A stretch of 64,000 nt of DNA, from positions 301,744-365,743 of the forward strand of contig JAFVGZ010000003.1 in assembly GCA_017478025.1 (NCBI GenBank), read 5' to 3'. Under the pieces are notes generated by a model. The model had not been told where the DNA came from. It ran no database searches and saw nothing but the letters and a program-made list of their open reading frames with translations. Shown piece by piece: positions 1 to 7,838 of the stretch. Each line of letters begins with the position of its first letter. Position 1 is the first letter of the stretch. This DNA comes from Prevotella sp. (GTDB lineage: Bacteria > Bacteroidota > Bacteroidia > Bacteroidales > Bacteroidaceae). The translations under genes were made by a program, and so were the position numbers.

Positions 1-46
1 TTTTTAACGATAAACAAAATCAATAATTCTCTAAAAAACCAAAACA

Positions 47-1300
47 ATGAAAACAGAACTTATTTCTAAGGCTTATGAGGTAGCCAAGGAGCGCTACGCT
101 GAGATTGGTATCGATACCGAAAAAGTACTCAAGCAGTTGCAGGACTTCCACCTGTCACTCCATTGCTGGCAGGCAGACGACGTAAAGGGCTTTGAGGTAC
201 AGGCAGGCGCAATGTCGGGCGGTATCCAGTCAACCGGTGACTTCCCTGGTGCAGCACGCAATATCGACGAACTCCGTCAGGACATTCTCAAGGCAAAGTC
301 TCTCATCCCAGGTAACCACCGTCTGAACCTCCACGAGATTTACGGTGACTTCAAGGGCAAGGTTGTTGACCGCGACGAGGTAACAGTAGAGTACTTCCAG
401 TCTTGGATTGACTGGGCAAAGGAGAATAACACCAAGCTCGACTTCAACTCTTCTTCTTTCTCTCACCCAAAGTCCGGCTCTCTGTCATTGGCCAACCCAG
501 ACGAGAGCATCCGCAAGTTCTGGGTAGAGCACACAAAGCGTTGCCGTGACATCGCCAATGCTATGGGTGAGGCACAGAATGACCCATGTATCATGAACCT
601 CTGGGTGCACGACGGTTGCAAGGACGTATCCGTGAACCACGCTCTCTATCGCAACACCCTGAAGAAGTCTCTTGACGAGGTATTCGAGAAGAAGCAGCCA
701 ATGATGAAGGATTGTATCGAGGGTAAGGTATTCGGTATCGGTCTTGAGTCATTCACCGTCGGTTCACACGACTTCTACACAGCATACGCAGCACAGAACG
801 ATAAGATTCTGACCATCGACACAGGTCACTATCACCCAACAGAGTCTCCTGCCGACAAGGTTTCTGCCGTTCTGCCATTCATCAAGGAGCTGATGCTTCA
901 CGTATCACGCCCAGTACGTTGGGACTCTGACCACGTAACCATCATGGACGACCCAACACAGGAGCTGTTCTTTGAGATTGTACGTGCCGGCGCACTTGAC
1001 CGCGTACACTACGGTCTTGACTTCTTCGACGGCTCAATCAACCGTATCGGTGCATACGTTATCGGTTCTCGCTCTGCACAGAAGTGCATGCTGCGCGCTC
1101 TGCTCGAGCCAAAGGAGTGCATCTCTCAGCTTGAGCTCGCCGGTGAGGGATACAAGGTGCTCGCACTCATCGAGGAGCAGAAGGCTATGCCTTGGCAGGC
1201 AGTATATGACGAGTTCTGCGTACGCAACAACGTTCCTGTAGGTGCTGACTTCATTGCCGACATTGACAAGTACGTAGCCGACGTAACAAGCAAGAGATAA
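47..1300 (+). CDS. rhaA: L-rhamnose isomerase
   Basis: Interconverts L-rhamnose and L-rhamnulose in the cytoplasm, the first step of rhamnose catabolism. The 417-residue product has the usual family length. It carries the expected metal-site segments: the GHYHP stretch with H261 and H263, and WDSDH with D293 and D295. The ATG at 47 gives the normal N-terminus. It is the first complete gene in the window and is followed by a transporter and an aldolase of the same pathway, so rhaA-rhaT-rhaD form an operon. A kinase and regulator, if present, would lie upstream of base 1. Identification is firm. Confidence 0.97.
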   Translation: MKTELISKAYEVAKERYAEIGIDTEKVLKQLQDFHLSLHCWQADDVKGFEVQAGAMSGGIQSTGDFPGAARNIDELRQDILKAKSLIPGNHRLNLHEIYGDFKGKVVDRDEVTVEYFQSWIDWAKENNTKLDFNSSSFSHPKSGSLSLANPDESIRKFWVEHTKRCRDIANAMGEAQNDPCIMNLWVHDGCKDVSVNHALYRNTLKKSLDEVFEKKQPMMKDCIEGKVFGIGLESFTVGSHDFYTAYAAQNDKILTIDTGHYHPTESPADKVSAVLPFIKELMLHVSRPVRWDSDHVTIMDDPTQELFFEIVRAGALDRVHYGLDFFDGSINRIGAYVIGSRSAQKCMLRALLEPKECISQLELAGEGYKVLALIEEQKAMPWQAVYDEFCVRNNVPVGADFIADIDKYVADVTSKR

Positions 1301-1322
1301 TGCTTCGCTACGCACACAGAGT

Positions 1323-1416
1323 GAATAACCAATAGTGAAAAGTGAATAATACAGATTGCCTGCCTGAATGACAGAAATCATCAAGTGGTGACTTGTATTA
1401 TTCACTATTCGTTATT
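1323..1416. repeat. Inverted repeat between rhaA and rhaT
   Basis: A 12-bp perfect stem (1341-1352 with 1395-1406) extends to roughly 22 bp if a short bulge on the left arm is allowed. It has a loop of about 42 bases and fills the 127-bp gap between the two genes. There is no T-run, so it looks like an intergenic palindrome or mRNA processing or stability structure rather than a terminator. The arms repeat the phrase gtgaataat. Confidence 0.6.
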
Positions 1417-1427
1417 TTTGAAAAACA

Positions 1428-2462
1428 ATGGAATTAATAATAGGATTACTTATCATCGCCATCGGAGCCTTCTGCCAATCCAGCTGCTACGTGCCTATCA
1501 ACAAGATCAAGAACTGGTCCTGGGAGTCGTACTGGATAGTGCAGGGAGTCTTCGCCTGGCTGGTACTACCCTTCCTGGGTGCTCTGCTGGCCGTTCCTGC
1601 CGGTGAGTCGTTGTTCGGACTCTTTGCCGGTGCACCCACGTTTAATCTCTGGATGACAATACTCTTCGGTGTCCTGTGGGGTGTGGGCGGCCTTACCTTC
1701 GGCCTCTCTATGCGCTATCTGGGCGTAGCTCTCGGACAGAGTATCGCCCTCGGCACATGTGCCGGCCTGGGTACGATAATGGGACCTGTGCTGCTCAATA
1801 TCTTCTTCCCTGAGCTCAATGCGCTTGAGTCACTCACCTTCGCCGTAATACTCGGTGTGGTTGTGACGCTGCTCGGTATCGCCATCATCGGTGTTGCGGG
1901 CTCTATGAAGAGCGCGGCACTCTCTGAGGAGGAAAAGAAAGCTGCGGTAAAGGACTTCAACTTCCCAAAGGGATTGGCTATAGCTCTGCTTGCCGGATTC
2001 ATGAGCGGTTGCTTCAACGTAGGCCTTGAGTTTGGTAAGGATATCAACTTCGGCGAGCTGACCGACCCGATGTTCCGCACATTGCCCGCTACGTTCCTGG
2101 TTACATTTGGAGGCTTCATAACAAATATGATATACTGCTTCTATCAGAACCATGTGAACAACACCTGGGGTGACTATAAGAAGGGTGACGTGTGGTTCAA
2201 CAATCTCTTCTTCTGCCTTCTGGCCGGTGCGCTGTGGTACTCACAGTTCTTCGGATTGGCACTCGGCAAGGGATTCCTCGCATCATCGCCAACGCTGATG
2301 ACACTCTCCTTCTGTATCCTCATGGCACTCAACGTGGTGTTCTCTAACGTATGGGGAATCATACTGAAAGAGTGGAAGGGCTGTTCACCAAAGACCATAG
2401 CAGTATTAATCTGCGGCATCATAGTACTGGTAATATCATGCTTCCTGCCACAGCTAATCTAA
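1428..2462 (+). CDS. rhaT: L-rhamnose/proton symporter
   Basis: Inner-membrane carrier that imports L-rhamnose with a proton. The 344-residue protein is almost entirely hydrophobic, with about ten membrane segments. Its N-terminus (GLLIIAIGAFCQSSCYVPINK) is typical of the RhaT family, and its length matches the family. It lies between the isomerase and the aldolase, which confirms the substrate class. Translation starts at the ATG just after the inverted repeat. Confidence 0.95.
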   Translation: MELIIGLLIIAIGAFCQSSCYVPINKIKNWSWESYWIVQGVFAWLVLPFLGALLAVPAGESLFGLFAGAPTFNLWMTILFGVLWGVGGLTFGLSMRYLGVALGQSIALGTCAGLGTIMGPVLLNIFFPELNALESLTFAVILGVVVTLLGIAIIGVAGSMKSAALSEEEKKAAVKDFNFPKGLAIALLAGFMSGCFNVGLEFGKDINFGELTDPMFRTLPATFLVTFGGFITNMIYCFYQNHVNNTWGDYKKGDVWFNNLFFCLLAGALWYSQFFGLALGKGFLASSPTLMTLSFCILMALNVVFSNVWGIILKEWKGCSPKTIAVLICGIIVLVISCFLPQLI

Positions 2463-2540
2463 GGTGAGACAATGTATTACAAATGTCTTACATATGTCTT
2501 AACTCCTAATCTTCTTAACTCCTTAACTTCAAAACAAACT

Positions 2541-3365
2541 ATGAACAAAAGTATATTAGAAGGACGTCCAGAACTGAAAGCCGTCATCGATCAGATTGCA
2601 GAGGTGACGGGATACCTTTGGCAAAAAGGCTGGGCAGAACGTAACGGCGGCAACATAACAGTCAACGTTACAGAGTATATGGACGATGAATGCAAGGCTA
2701 TGCCTGCCATTGCTCCGGTAAAACAGATCGGTATGGTGCTGCCTCAGCTGAAAGGCAAATACTTCTACTGCAAAGGCACAGGCAAGCGTATGCGCGACTT
2801 GGCACGCTGGCCAATGCAGAACGGCTCCATCGTGCGCATCTGTGATGACTGCGCATCATACGAAATCATTGCCGATGAGCCCGTAGCTCCGACATCAGAG
2901 CTGCCTACACACCTCGCTCTGCAGAACTATCTCCTTGAGACCGGTTCGTGCTATAAGGCTACACTCCACACCCACCCCATCGAGCTCGTTGCAATGAGCC
3001 ACATCAAGCGATTCCTCAAGGGCGACGAGATGACAAAGGTGCTGTGGTCAATGATACCAGAGACACTTGCATTTGCTCCTCTTGGCATCGGCATCATACC
3101 TTACGACCTGCCATCATCCGTAGCACTCGCAGAGGCAACTCTAGAGGGCATCAAGAAGCACGACGTAGTGATGTGGGAGAAGCACGGCACCGTAGCCGTA
3201 GGTCAGGACATCATGGATGCCTTTGACCAGACAGACGTGCTCTGCAAGGCCGCAAACATCTACATGTGCGCAAAGTCAATGGGCTCAGAACCAGACGGCA
3301 TGACCGACGCCCAGATGAAAGAAGTGCAGGACGTCTTCAACCTGCCAAAGACCCGTCCCTGCTAA
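2541..3365 (+). CDS. rhaD: Rhamnulose-1-phosphate aldolase
   Basis: Class II zinc aldolase that splits L-rhamnulose 1-phosphate into dihydroxyacetone phosphate and L-lactaldehyde. Zinc-binding histidines are visible in HTHP (H143 and H145) and in WEKHGTV (H215), counted from the start chosen here. The frame is open from 2472, but those 23 codons translate an intergenic repeat-like stretch (repeated cttaact phrases), so the ATG at 2541 is preferred and gives 274 residues. It is the last gene of the rhamnose operon, followed by a terminator. Confidence in the function is high and in the start good. Confidence 0.94.
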   Translation: MNKSILEGRPELKAVIDQIAEVTGYLWQKGWAERNGGNITVNVTEYMDDECKAMPAIAPVKQIGMVLPQLKGKYFYCKGTGKRMRDLARWPMQNGSIVRICDDCASYEIIADEPVAPTSELPTHLALQNYLLETGSCYKATLHTHPIELVAMSHIKRFLKGDEMTKVLWSMIPETLAFAPLGIGIIPYDLPSSVALAEATLEGIKKHDVVMWEKHGTVAVGQDIMDAFDQTDVLCKAANIYMCAKSMGSEPDGMTDAQMKEVQDVFNLPKTRPC

Positions 3366-3458
3366 ACACAAGAACTGTCTTTGCAGATTAAGAGCTGTTC
3401 TGCGAATCAAGAACAACCACAGGAGATAATGATATCTTCTGCCTAATACAATACTAAT

Positions 3459-3497
3459 TCCCGTCGTGACCTCAACACTCACGGCGGGGATTTTTTT
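3459..3497 (+). terminator. Terminator of the rhamnose operon
   Basis: A GC-rich hairpin (cccgtcgtga paired with tcacggcggg, one G-U pair) is followed directly by a run of seven T. It lies about 95 bases after the rhaD stop codon. Confidence 0.85.
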
Positions 3498-4369
3498 AAG
3501 GCTCTTATATGACTGAAGTTTCGGATGTAGGTGTTACTCCAATTGCTCTTGCCATATCTGCATCTTCTTTTTATTATCTCTTTAACTGAAGTTTCGGGAG
3601 TGCGCCCTGCAAGGGCAAAAAGCTTATAGCCCAGGGCCGCTCGGCGACGTAGGAGACACTTGCGGAGCAAAGTGGAGCAAGAACGCCTTGGGTTTGTTTA
3701 CTACTTACGAAACTAAAGTTTCCCACCCTATGAAAGTATGTTATATACGGACGCTGAAGGCGTCACCGCTCAGGACTCGCGCTCGGCTTTGCCACTTTGC
3801 CCCGCAAAGAACTTGTTCGAGTCTTGAGAGGAGACGCTTCTAGCGTCTCGGGCCCAATGATGTTGTAAATGTGGGAAACTTTAGTTACGAAACTTGAAAG
3901 ACTTATATTTATGTCTGCTTATTCCATCAGCGAGCATCCACAGGGGTTTCTGTCCCCCGGGAAACGGGGGCTCCGAACTATGTTCGTCTGAGCTCCGCTA
4001 AAACATATATAATGTGCGAAGAACCGAAGGGGATGAAGGCGTCCTCGCCCGCGATGTCGCGTAAGCGGCAATAACACGGTTAGGGAGGAGAGGATAATGC
4101 ATAATGCATAATGTGTGGGGCAGAGAGGTCAAACTCCCCTCTTGATATTCCTTTTTCGCTTTGACCTCCCCGCAGGGGCAACATCGGTCAGCGAAAATAG
4201 TTATCTCTGCGAGATTTCTTTCTCTGTTTTCACTCCGAAAGCGTCGCTTCGCGCCGAGCGTCGCGGGCGAGGACGCCCACGTCCCTGGCTTCGGTGCTCG
4301 TAATCTGTAAAAGTGAGCACATCATATTCAACAGCCTATTTGGGTATGCGAAATAGAAATGCGTTTTTA
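3498..4369. repeat. Gene-free region of degenerate dispersed repeats
   Basis: No convincing gene is present. The stretch holds a partial copy (about 3588-3636) of the palindromic element found whole at 6699-6945, fused at 3637 to a copy of a second element (3637-3681, from cgctcggc to gtggagcaag). It also holds a 16-bp inverted repeat (3711-3726 with 3871-3886) and a 15-bp phrase (3928-3942) that recurs inverted at 17575-17589. The open frame at 4115-4303 has no recognisable product. Confidence 0.6.
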
Positions 4370-4401
4370 TTTGTATTTCTCATAACTTAATCGTACCTTT
4401 G
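4370..4401 (+). promoter_or_regulatory. Consensus Bacteroidales promoter facing an opposing gene
   Basis: TTTG at 4370-4373 and TACCTTTG at 4394-4401, separated by 20 bp, match the Bacteroidales -33/-7 consensus. The promoter points rightward into the 3' end of the minus-strand outer membrane protein gene, so any transcript would be antisense. Confidence 0.5.
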
Positions 4402-4421
4402 CAAGCAGAAAGAAATCATCA

Positions 4422-6590
4422 TTACATACGTGCTTTCTGCTTGTCTCCTGCGCCGGAGCCGCGATACTTTGAGCGAGCCTCATTGAATTTCCACGTCAGG
4501 TCTAGCATAAAGGTGCGGCGAGCAGGATTGCTGGTTGTCAGTTCGCGATAGCCGTATATGGTGGCCTCGGTCTTATTGGTGTTCAGTGGGTCCATGCAAC
4601 GCAGGTCTGCTGTCAGCGTACCGGCACGGCGAAGGCTGAAGTCACGCTGCACGCCTATGCCGGTGTAGAGACGGGGGGCGGTCATGCGATAGTTTCTCTG
4701 GTCTCCCTTTGATGTCCATTGTGCCGAAACATTGAGACGGAAACCGTGAGGCAGTTCAAAGTCGTTCTGCCAGCCTATGAACAGCCACGGATGGTTGAGG
4801 GTGATGCCCTTGCCGTCTGCCGTAGGCGACTGGTAGTCCTGCACCTGAAGGGCAATGGACCAGGCGGGATGCCAGCAGCCGATTACAGGACGGGCAGAGT
4901 ATTGTATATTGAACTGGTTGAAATCCTTCTGACTGTTGATGGGGCGCACGAGGCTCACAAAAGGATCTGTGGAACCGGGGAAGGGTTCGGTGGACAGGAT
5001 TACGGCATCTCTCACGCGTCCATAAATCATCGTCAGGTTCATCCACTTGTAGGCAGTATTCAGCACGAGGTTGTGGGTGTATGTAGGGCGCAGGTATGGA
5101 TTGCCGCTCTGATAGGTGTAGCGGTTGATGTAAACCGTTGAACTCGTGAGGTTTGAGTAATTCGGGCGTTCGATGTCCCTGCGATAGGACAACGAGAGCT
5201 GCACCTTGCCGATGGGAGCTGATATGACGGCTGTGGGGAACCAGTCACCGTAGTCGCGGCACACCTCGTCCTCTCGCTTGCCGAAATTGAAGTAGTCATT
5301 CGTCAGGTGTTCATAGCGCAACCCCAGCTGGCCAAACACCTTGCCGAACTGACGGCCGTACTCCATAAAGACAGAGGTGGATTTCTCTTTGGTCTTCGTG
5401 TCGGTAGTCTTTACGGGGACGGCATCGGTAGCCATGAAGTCATAGGCATCCGTACGGTGGTTGTTGCTGTATTCCCCGCCAAGCGAGAAATTGCCCTTCC
5501 AGATGGGATAGGACAGGATGAGCTTCATGGCCCAGAAGTTATTGCTGCTTATAGTGTTGCTCTCTATGTGACGGCTGACAGGACAGCCTCCTGCCTCTGT
5601 TGTCAGTTCGCTGGTCTCGCCAGGTGACTGGGTATCGTCAAAGAGACCGTCAATGTTCAGATCGATGCTCAGTTTGCGTATCTTGCCGTTGTAGTAGGCG
5701 TTGAAGATGTGTTTCTTGAACTCATCCTCCTGAATGATGTCGCTCTCTGAGCGCTCCTTGAAGATGCCGTTCTCATAACTGTCCGTGTGGAACCATCCGT
5801 TGAAACTGCCGTTGGGGTGACGGTCATACTTGTAGTATGCCCCGAAGCTGTGGTTTTCATTCACCATATAGTTGATCTGCACCTGTGGAGACCATCCTTT
5901 CCAGATGCTCTTAGACTCCTGCGTGCTGACTCCCTCGATACGGTCTGTTCCTGCGTAATAGGTCAGCGTATTGTCCTGCAATGATTTCCTGTGACCATAG
6001 CGGCCTGCCCAGAATGAGACGGTAACGTCAAGCCCGCCCGTACGATAGTTCACATCGAGGTTGTTGGTCAGCGTATGACCGTACTGGTACATACCGTCAA
6101 AATACTCCTGGAACGAGAATCCCTCGCCCTGTGCCTTTTTCAGGGTGATGCGCACAACGGCCTTCGTCGATGCTGCATAGCGCGCACCGGGATTGTGCAC
6201 CACATCCACATACTGTATCTGGTCGGAACGAAGCCGGGACAGCTCTTTAATGTCCAGCACGCGGCGCCCATTGATATACACCTCTGCCTCGCCGCGTCCA
6301 TACACCTTTACGGCTTCGTCTCGCTCTGCCTCCAGGGACGGTATCTTTCCAAGGGCATCGCTGATGGTTCCGGCTTTTTCCAATATCGTGCCAGCTACAG
6401 TAGTGCGCATAGCGTCGCCCTTCACGCGCGTCTTGGGCAGACGGCCTTTCACCACTATGCCGTCCAGTTGCTGCGACTGGTTGTACCATAGTGCAGAGTC
6501 GGTTGAGATACTGTCGCTTTGAGCAATAGCCGTTACACTCATCATTACGGCTACAGAAAATGTTGCAAGTTTAATACAATTGTTTTTCAT
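4422..6590 (-). CDS. Outer membrane beta-barrel protein, TonB-receptor-like
   Basis: The 722-residue product starts with a signal peptide ending near AIAQ. A plug-like domain follows (about residues 45-150, with SDALGKIPSLEAERDE, an EVYINGRRV strand and YVDVVHNPGARY). The rest is a long beta-barrel of alternating aromatic and polar strands, resembling the Bacteroidota OMP_b-brl_3 family. It probably sits in the outer membrane; the substrate cannot be inferred. No SusD partner is nearby. The frame is open upstream to 6644, but the ATG at 6590 begins the signal peptide directly and lies downstream of a promoter box, so it is preferred. Confidence 0.85.
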   Translation of the reverse strand: MKNNCIKLATFSVAVMMSVTAIAQSDSISTDSALWYNQSQQLDGIVVKGRLPKTRVKGDAMRTTVAGTILEKAGTISDALGKIPSLEAERDEAVKVYGRGEAEVYINGRRVLDIKELSRLRSDQIQYVDVVHNPGARYAASTKAVVRITLKKAQGEGFSFQEYFDGMYQYGHTLTNNLDVNYRTGGLDVTVSFWAGRYGHRKSLQDNTLTYYAGTDRIEGVSTQESKSIWKGWSPQVQINYMVNENHSFGAYYKYDRHPNGSFNGWFHTDSYENGIFKERSESDIIQEDEFKKHIFNAYYNGKIRKLSIDLNIDGLFDDTQSPGETSELTTEAGGCPVSRHIESNTISSNNFWAMKLILSYPIWKGNFSLGGEYSNNHRTDAYDFMATDAVPVKTTDTKTKEKSTSVFMEYGRQFGKVFGQLGLRYEHLTNDYFNFGKREDEVCRDYGDWFPTAVISAPIGKVQLSLSYRRDIERPNYSNLTSSTVYINRYTYQSGNPYLRPTYTHNLVLNTAYKWMNLTMIYGRVRDAVILSTEPFPGSTDPFVSLVRPINSQKDFNQFNIQYSARPVIGCWHPAWSIALQVQDYQSPTADGKGITLNHPWLFIGWQNDFELPHGFRLNVSAQWTSKGDQRNYRMTAPRLYTGIGVQRDFSLRRAGTLTADLRCMDPLNTNKTEATIYGYRELTTSNPARRTFMLDLTWKFNEARSKYRGSGAGDKQKARM

Positions 6591-6613
6591 ACTCGGATGT
6601 ATTTTTCTTGGTG

Positions 6614-6645
6614 CAAAATTAGGCAAAAAGGCCGGTTTCAACAAG
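6614..6645 (-). promoter_or_regulatory. Promoter of the outer membrane protein gene
   Basis: On the minus strand, TAATTTTG (6621-6614) is preceded 20 bp upstream by CTTG (6645-6642), a three-of-four match to the -33 TTTG. The predicted start of transcription lies just before the ATG at 6590. Confidence 0.55.
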
Positions 6646-6698
6646 TTTCTGGGATAATCTGCACGTTTTTGTGACGAACAGCAGGGGGTGTTTTCTGG

Positions 6699-6945
6699 TT
6701 ACTCAAGTATCGTAAGTGCGCCCTGAAGGGGCAAAAGCATATAGCCCAGGGCAGCGCCCTGGGTTTTAATGTGATGTGTAAACACGCCCTGTAGGGGCAG
6801 CAGAAGCAATTTACGAGAATGCCCCATTCGCTTAGGGTTGACGTCTCTGTTGCCCCTTCAGGGCGTTAATTCTATCTGCCTTTATACCCAGGGCGCTGCC
6901 CTGGGCTATAAGCTTTTGCCCTTTCAGGGCGCGAAACTTGAGTAA
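6699..6945. repeat. Large palindromic intergenic element (element A, complete copy)
   Basis: A 247-bp imperfect inverted repeat bounded by TTACTCAAGT at the left and ACTTGAGTAA at the right. Each arm carries the phrases gcgccctga-aggggc, agcccagggc-agcgccctggg and cgccctg-aggggcagcag. A second copy starts at 16799 but lacks the right end, and a fragment lies near 3588-3636. It encodes no protein of its own. The structure suggests a non-autonomous mobile or RNA-forming repeat. Confidence 0.75.
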
Positions 6946-7072
6946 GACAAAAGGAGTCAAAGCAGTAAAAAAACATTCCATTTTATGCAGTTCATGCTTT
7001 GTATTGCATAAAATAGTATGTTTTTTGTGCAATACGCTTGCAAAATTGAATAAAAAGATAAGTCCCATAAGA

Positions 7073-7093
7073 AATTATTGGTGTCCGGTAAAA
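7073..7093. repeat. 21-bp dispersed repeat, copy 1
   Basis: An exact 21-bp match to 48650-48670, ending in ggtgtccggtaaaa. Here it runs directly into the hairpin at 7097-7136; at the other site it runs into agccct repeats. Confidence 0.6.
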
Positions 7094-7096
7094 CAA

Positions 7097-7136
7097 TAAG
7101 CCCCAGAAGCGTTTTGTATTATACTTCTGGGGCTTA
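7097..7136 (-). terminator. Terminator-like hairpin after the DUF3127 gene
   Basis: A 13-bp perfect stem (7097-7109 with 7124-7136, core gccccagaag) with a 14-base AT-rich loop. On the minus strand it lies about 65 bases past the stop codon of the 7200-7616 gene and is followed by a T-rich stretch, consistent with intrinsic termination. Confidence 0.65.
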
Positions 7137-7199
7137 CTTTAGGTCTGGCACATTCTTTTACGAAAGAGGAATGGCACCTCTGCGGTCATAATGATGCTT

Positions 7200-7616
7200 T
7201 TAGAATGGCAGGTCGTCACCATCGTCTGGTGTTGCTGCTGCGGGGGCTGCCGTTGGTGCTGCTGCAGGTGCTGCAGGAGCATCAACTACCGGTGCGGAAA
7301 CGGGAGCTGCCGTTGGTGCTGCGGCAGGTGCGGGAGCTGCTGAGAGATCTACCTGACGAACGTCATAGGCACGAATGGAGTTGTACCAACGTCCGTTATA
7401 TTCGCGTGCATCAATGTCGAATGCTACGTTGACTGTCTGTCCCACCTGAACGTTGAAACGCTGAAGACGATCGGCTCCGAAGACATCGAACACCATCTTG
7501 CGGGGATATTGGGAGTCAACGGTTTCGAGAACGAATTCCTGTACTTTCCACTCACCACGCTGGCTGGTGCCGCTGCGCTCAGGAAGGGCTGCAATAATTT
7601 TTCCTTGTAGTTCCAT
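7200..7616 (-). CDS. DUF3127 protein, single-strand-binding-like
   Basis: 138 residues. The first 85 or so form a small beta-rich domain (KIIAALPERSGTSQRG at the N-terminus, then KMVFDVFG and VNVAFDIDARE) that I recognise as DUF3127, an OB-like family of Bacteroidota. The rest is an Ala/Pro-rich linker of near-identical APAAAPTAAP units ending in DDGDDLPF. That acidic tail resembles the C-terminal peptide of SSB that recruits repair and replication proteins. This suggests, without proving, nucleic-acid binding. It is transcribed divergently from dnaN. Confidence 0.8.
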   Translation of the reverse strand: MELQGKIIAALPERSGTSQRGEWKVQEFVLETVDSQYPRKMVFDVFGADRLQRFNVQVGQTVNVAFDIDAREYNGRWYNSIRAYDVRQVDLSAAPAPAAAPTAAPVSAPVVDAPAAPAAAPTAAPAAATPDDGDDLPF

Positions 7617-7753
7617 TTAAGTTTATGTTTTATGTTTAGTTTATAGTGTTTCTTTTTATACGGCATCATATAGCCACTCCTTTGCCAAGGTATGCAAATT
7701 CTGCTGCGAAATTACAAAAAATGTTGTAAAGTAAGAAATTTTTGAATGTTTTT

Positions 7754-7784
7754 TTTGTCATGTCGTGGGATTTTTGTATTTTTG
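7754..7784 (+). promoter_or_regulatory. dnaN promoter
   Basis: TTTG at 7754-7757 and TATTTTTG at 7777-7784, 19 bp apart, match the Bacteroidales promoter consensus. The dnaN start codon follows 54 bases downstream. Confidence 0.75.
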
Positions 7785-7838
7785 CATGAAGTAATCTAAA
7801 CAACTACTAATACATCATACATTATTATAATAAGGGAT

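Noticed and set aside
1034-1405. 123-residue minus-strand frame inside rhaA
   Set aside because: It is a shadow of the rhaA coding sequence in another frame; the same holds for the many other long antisense frames over known genes.
4115-4303. 62-residue plus-strand open frame
   Set aside because: It lies in the repeat zone, contains repeat-derived segments and has no recognisable product.
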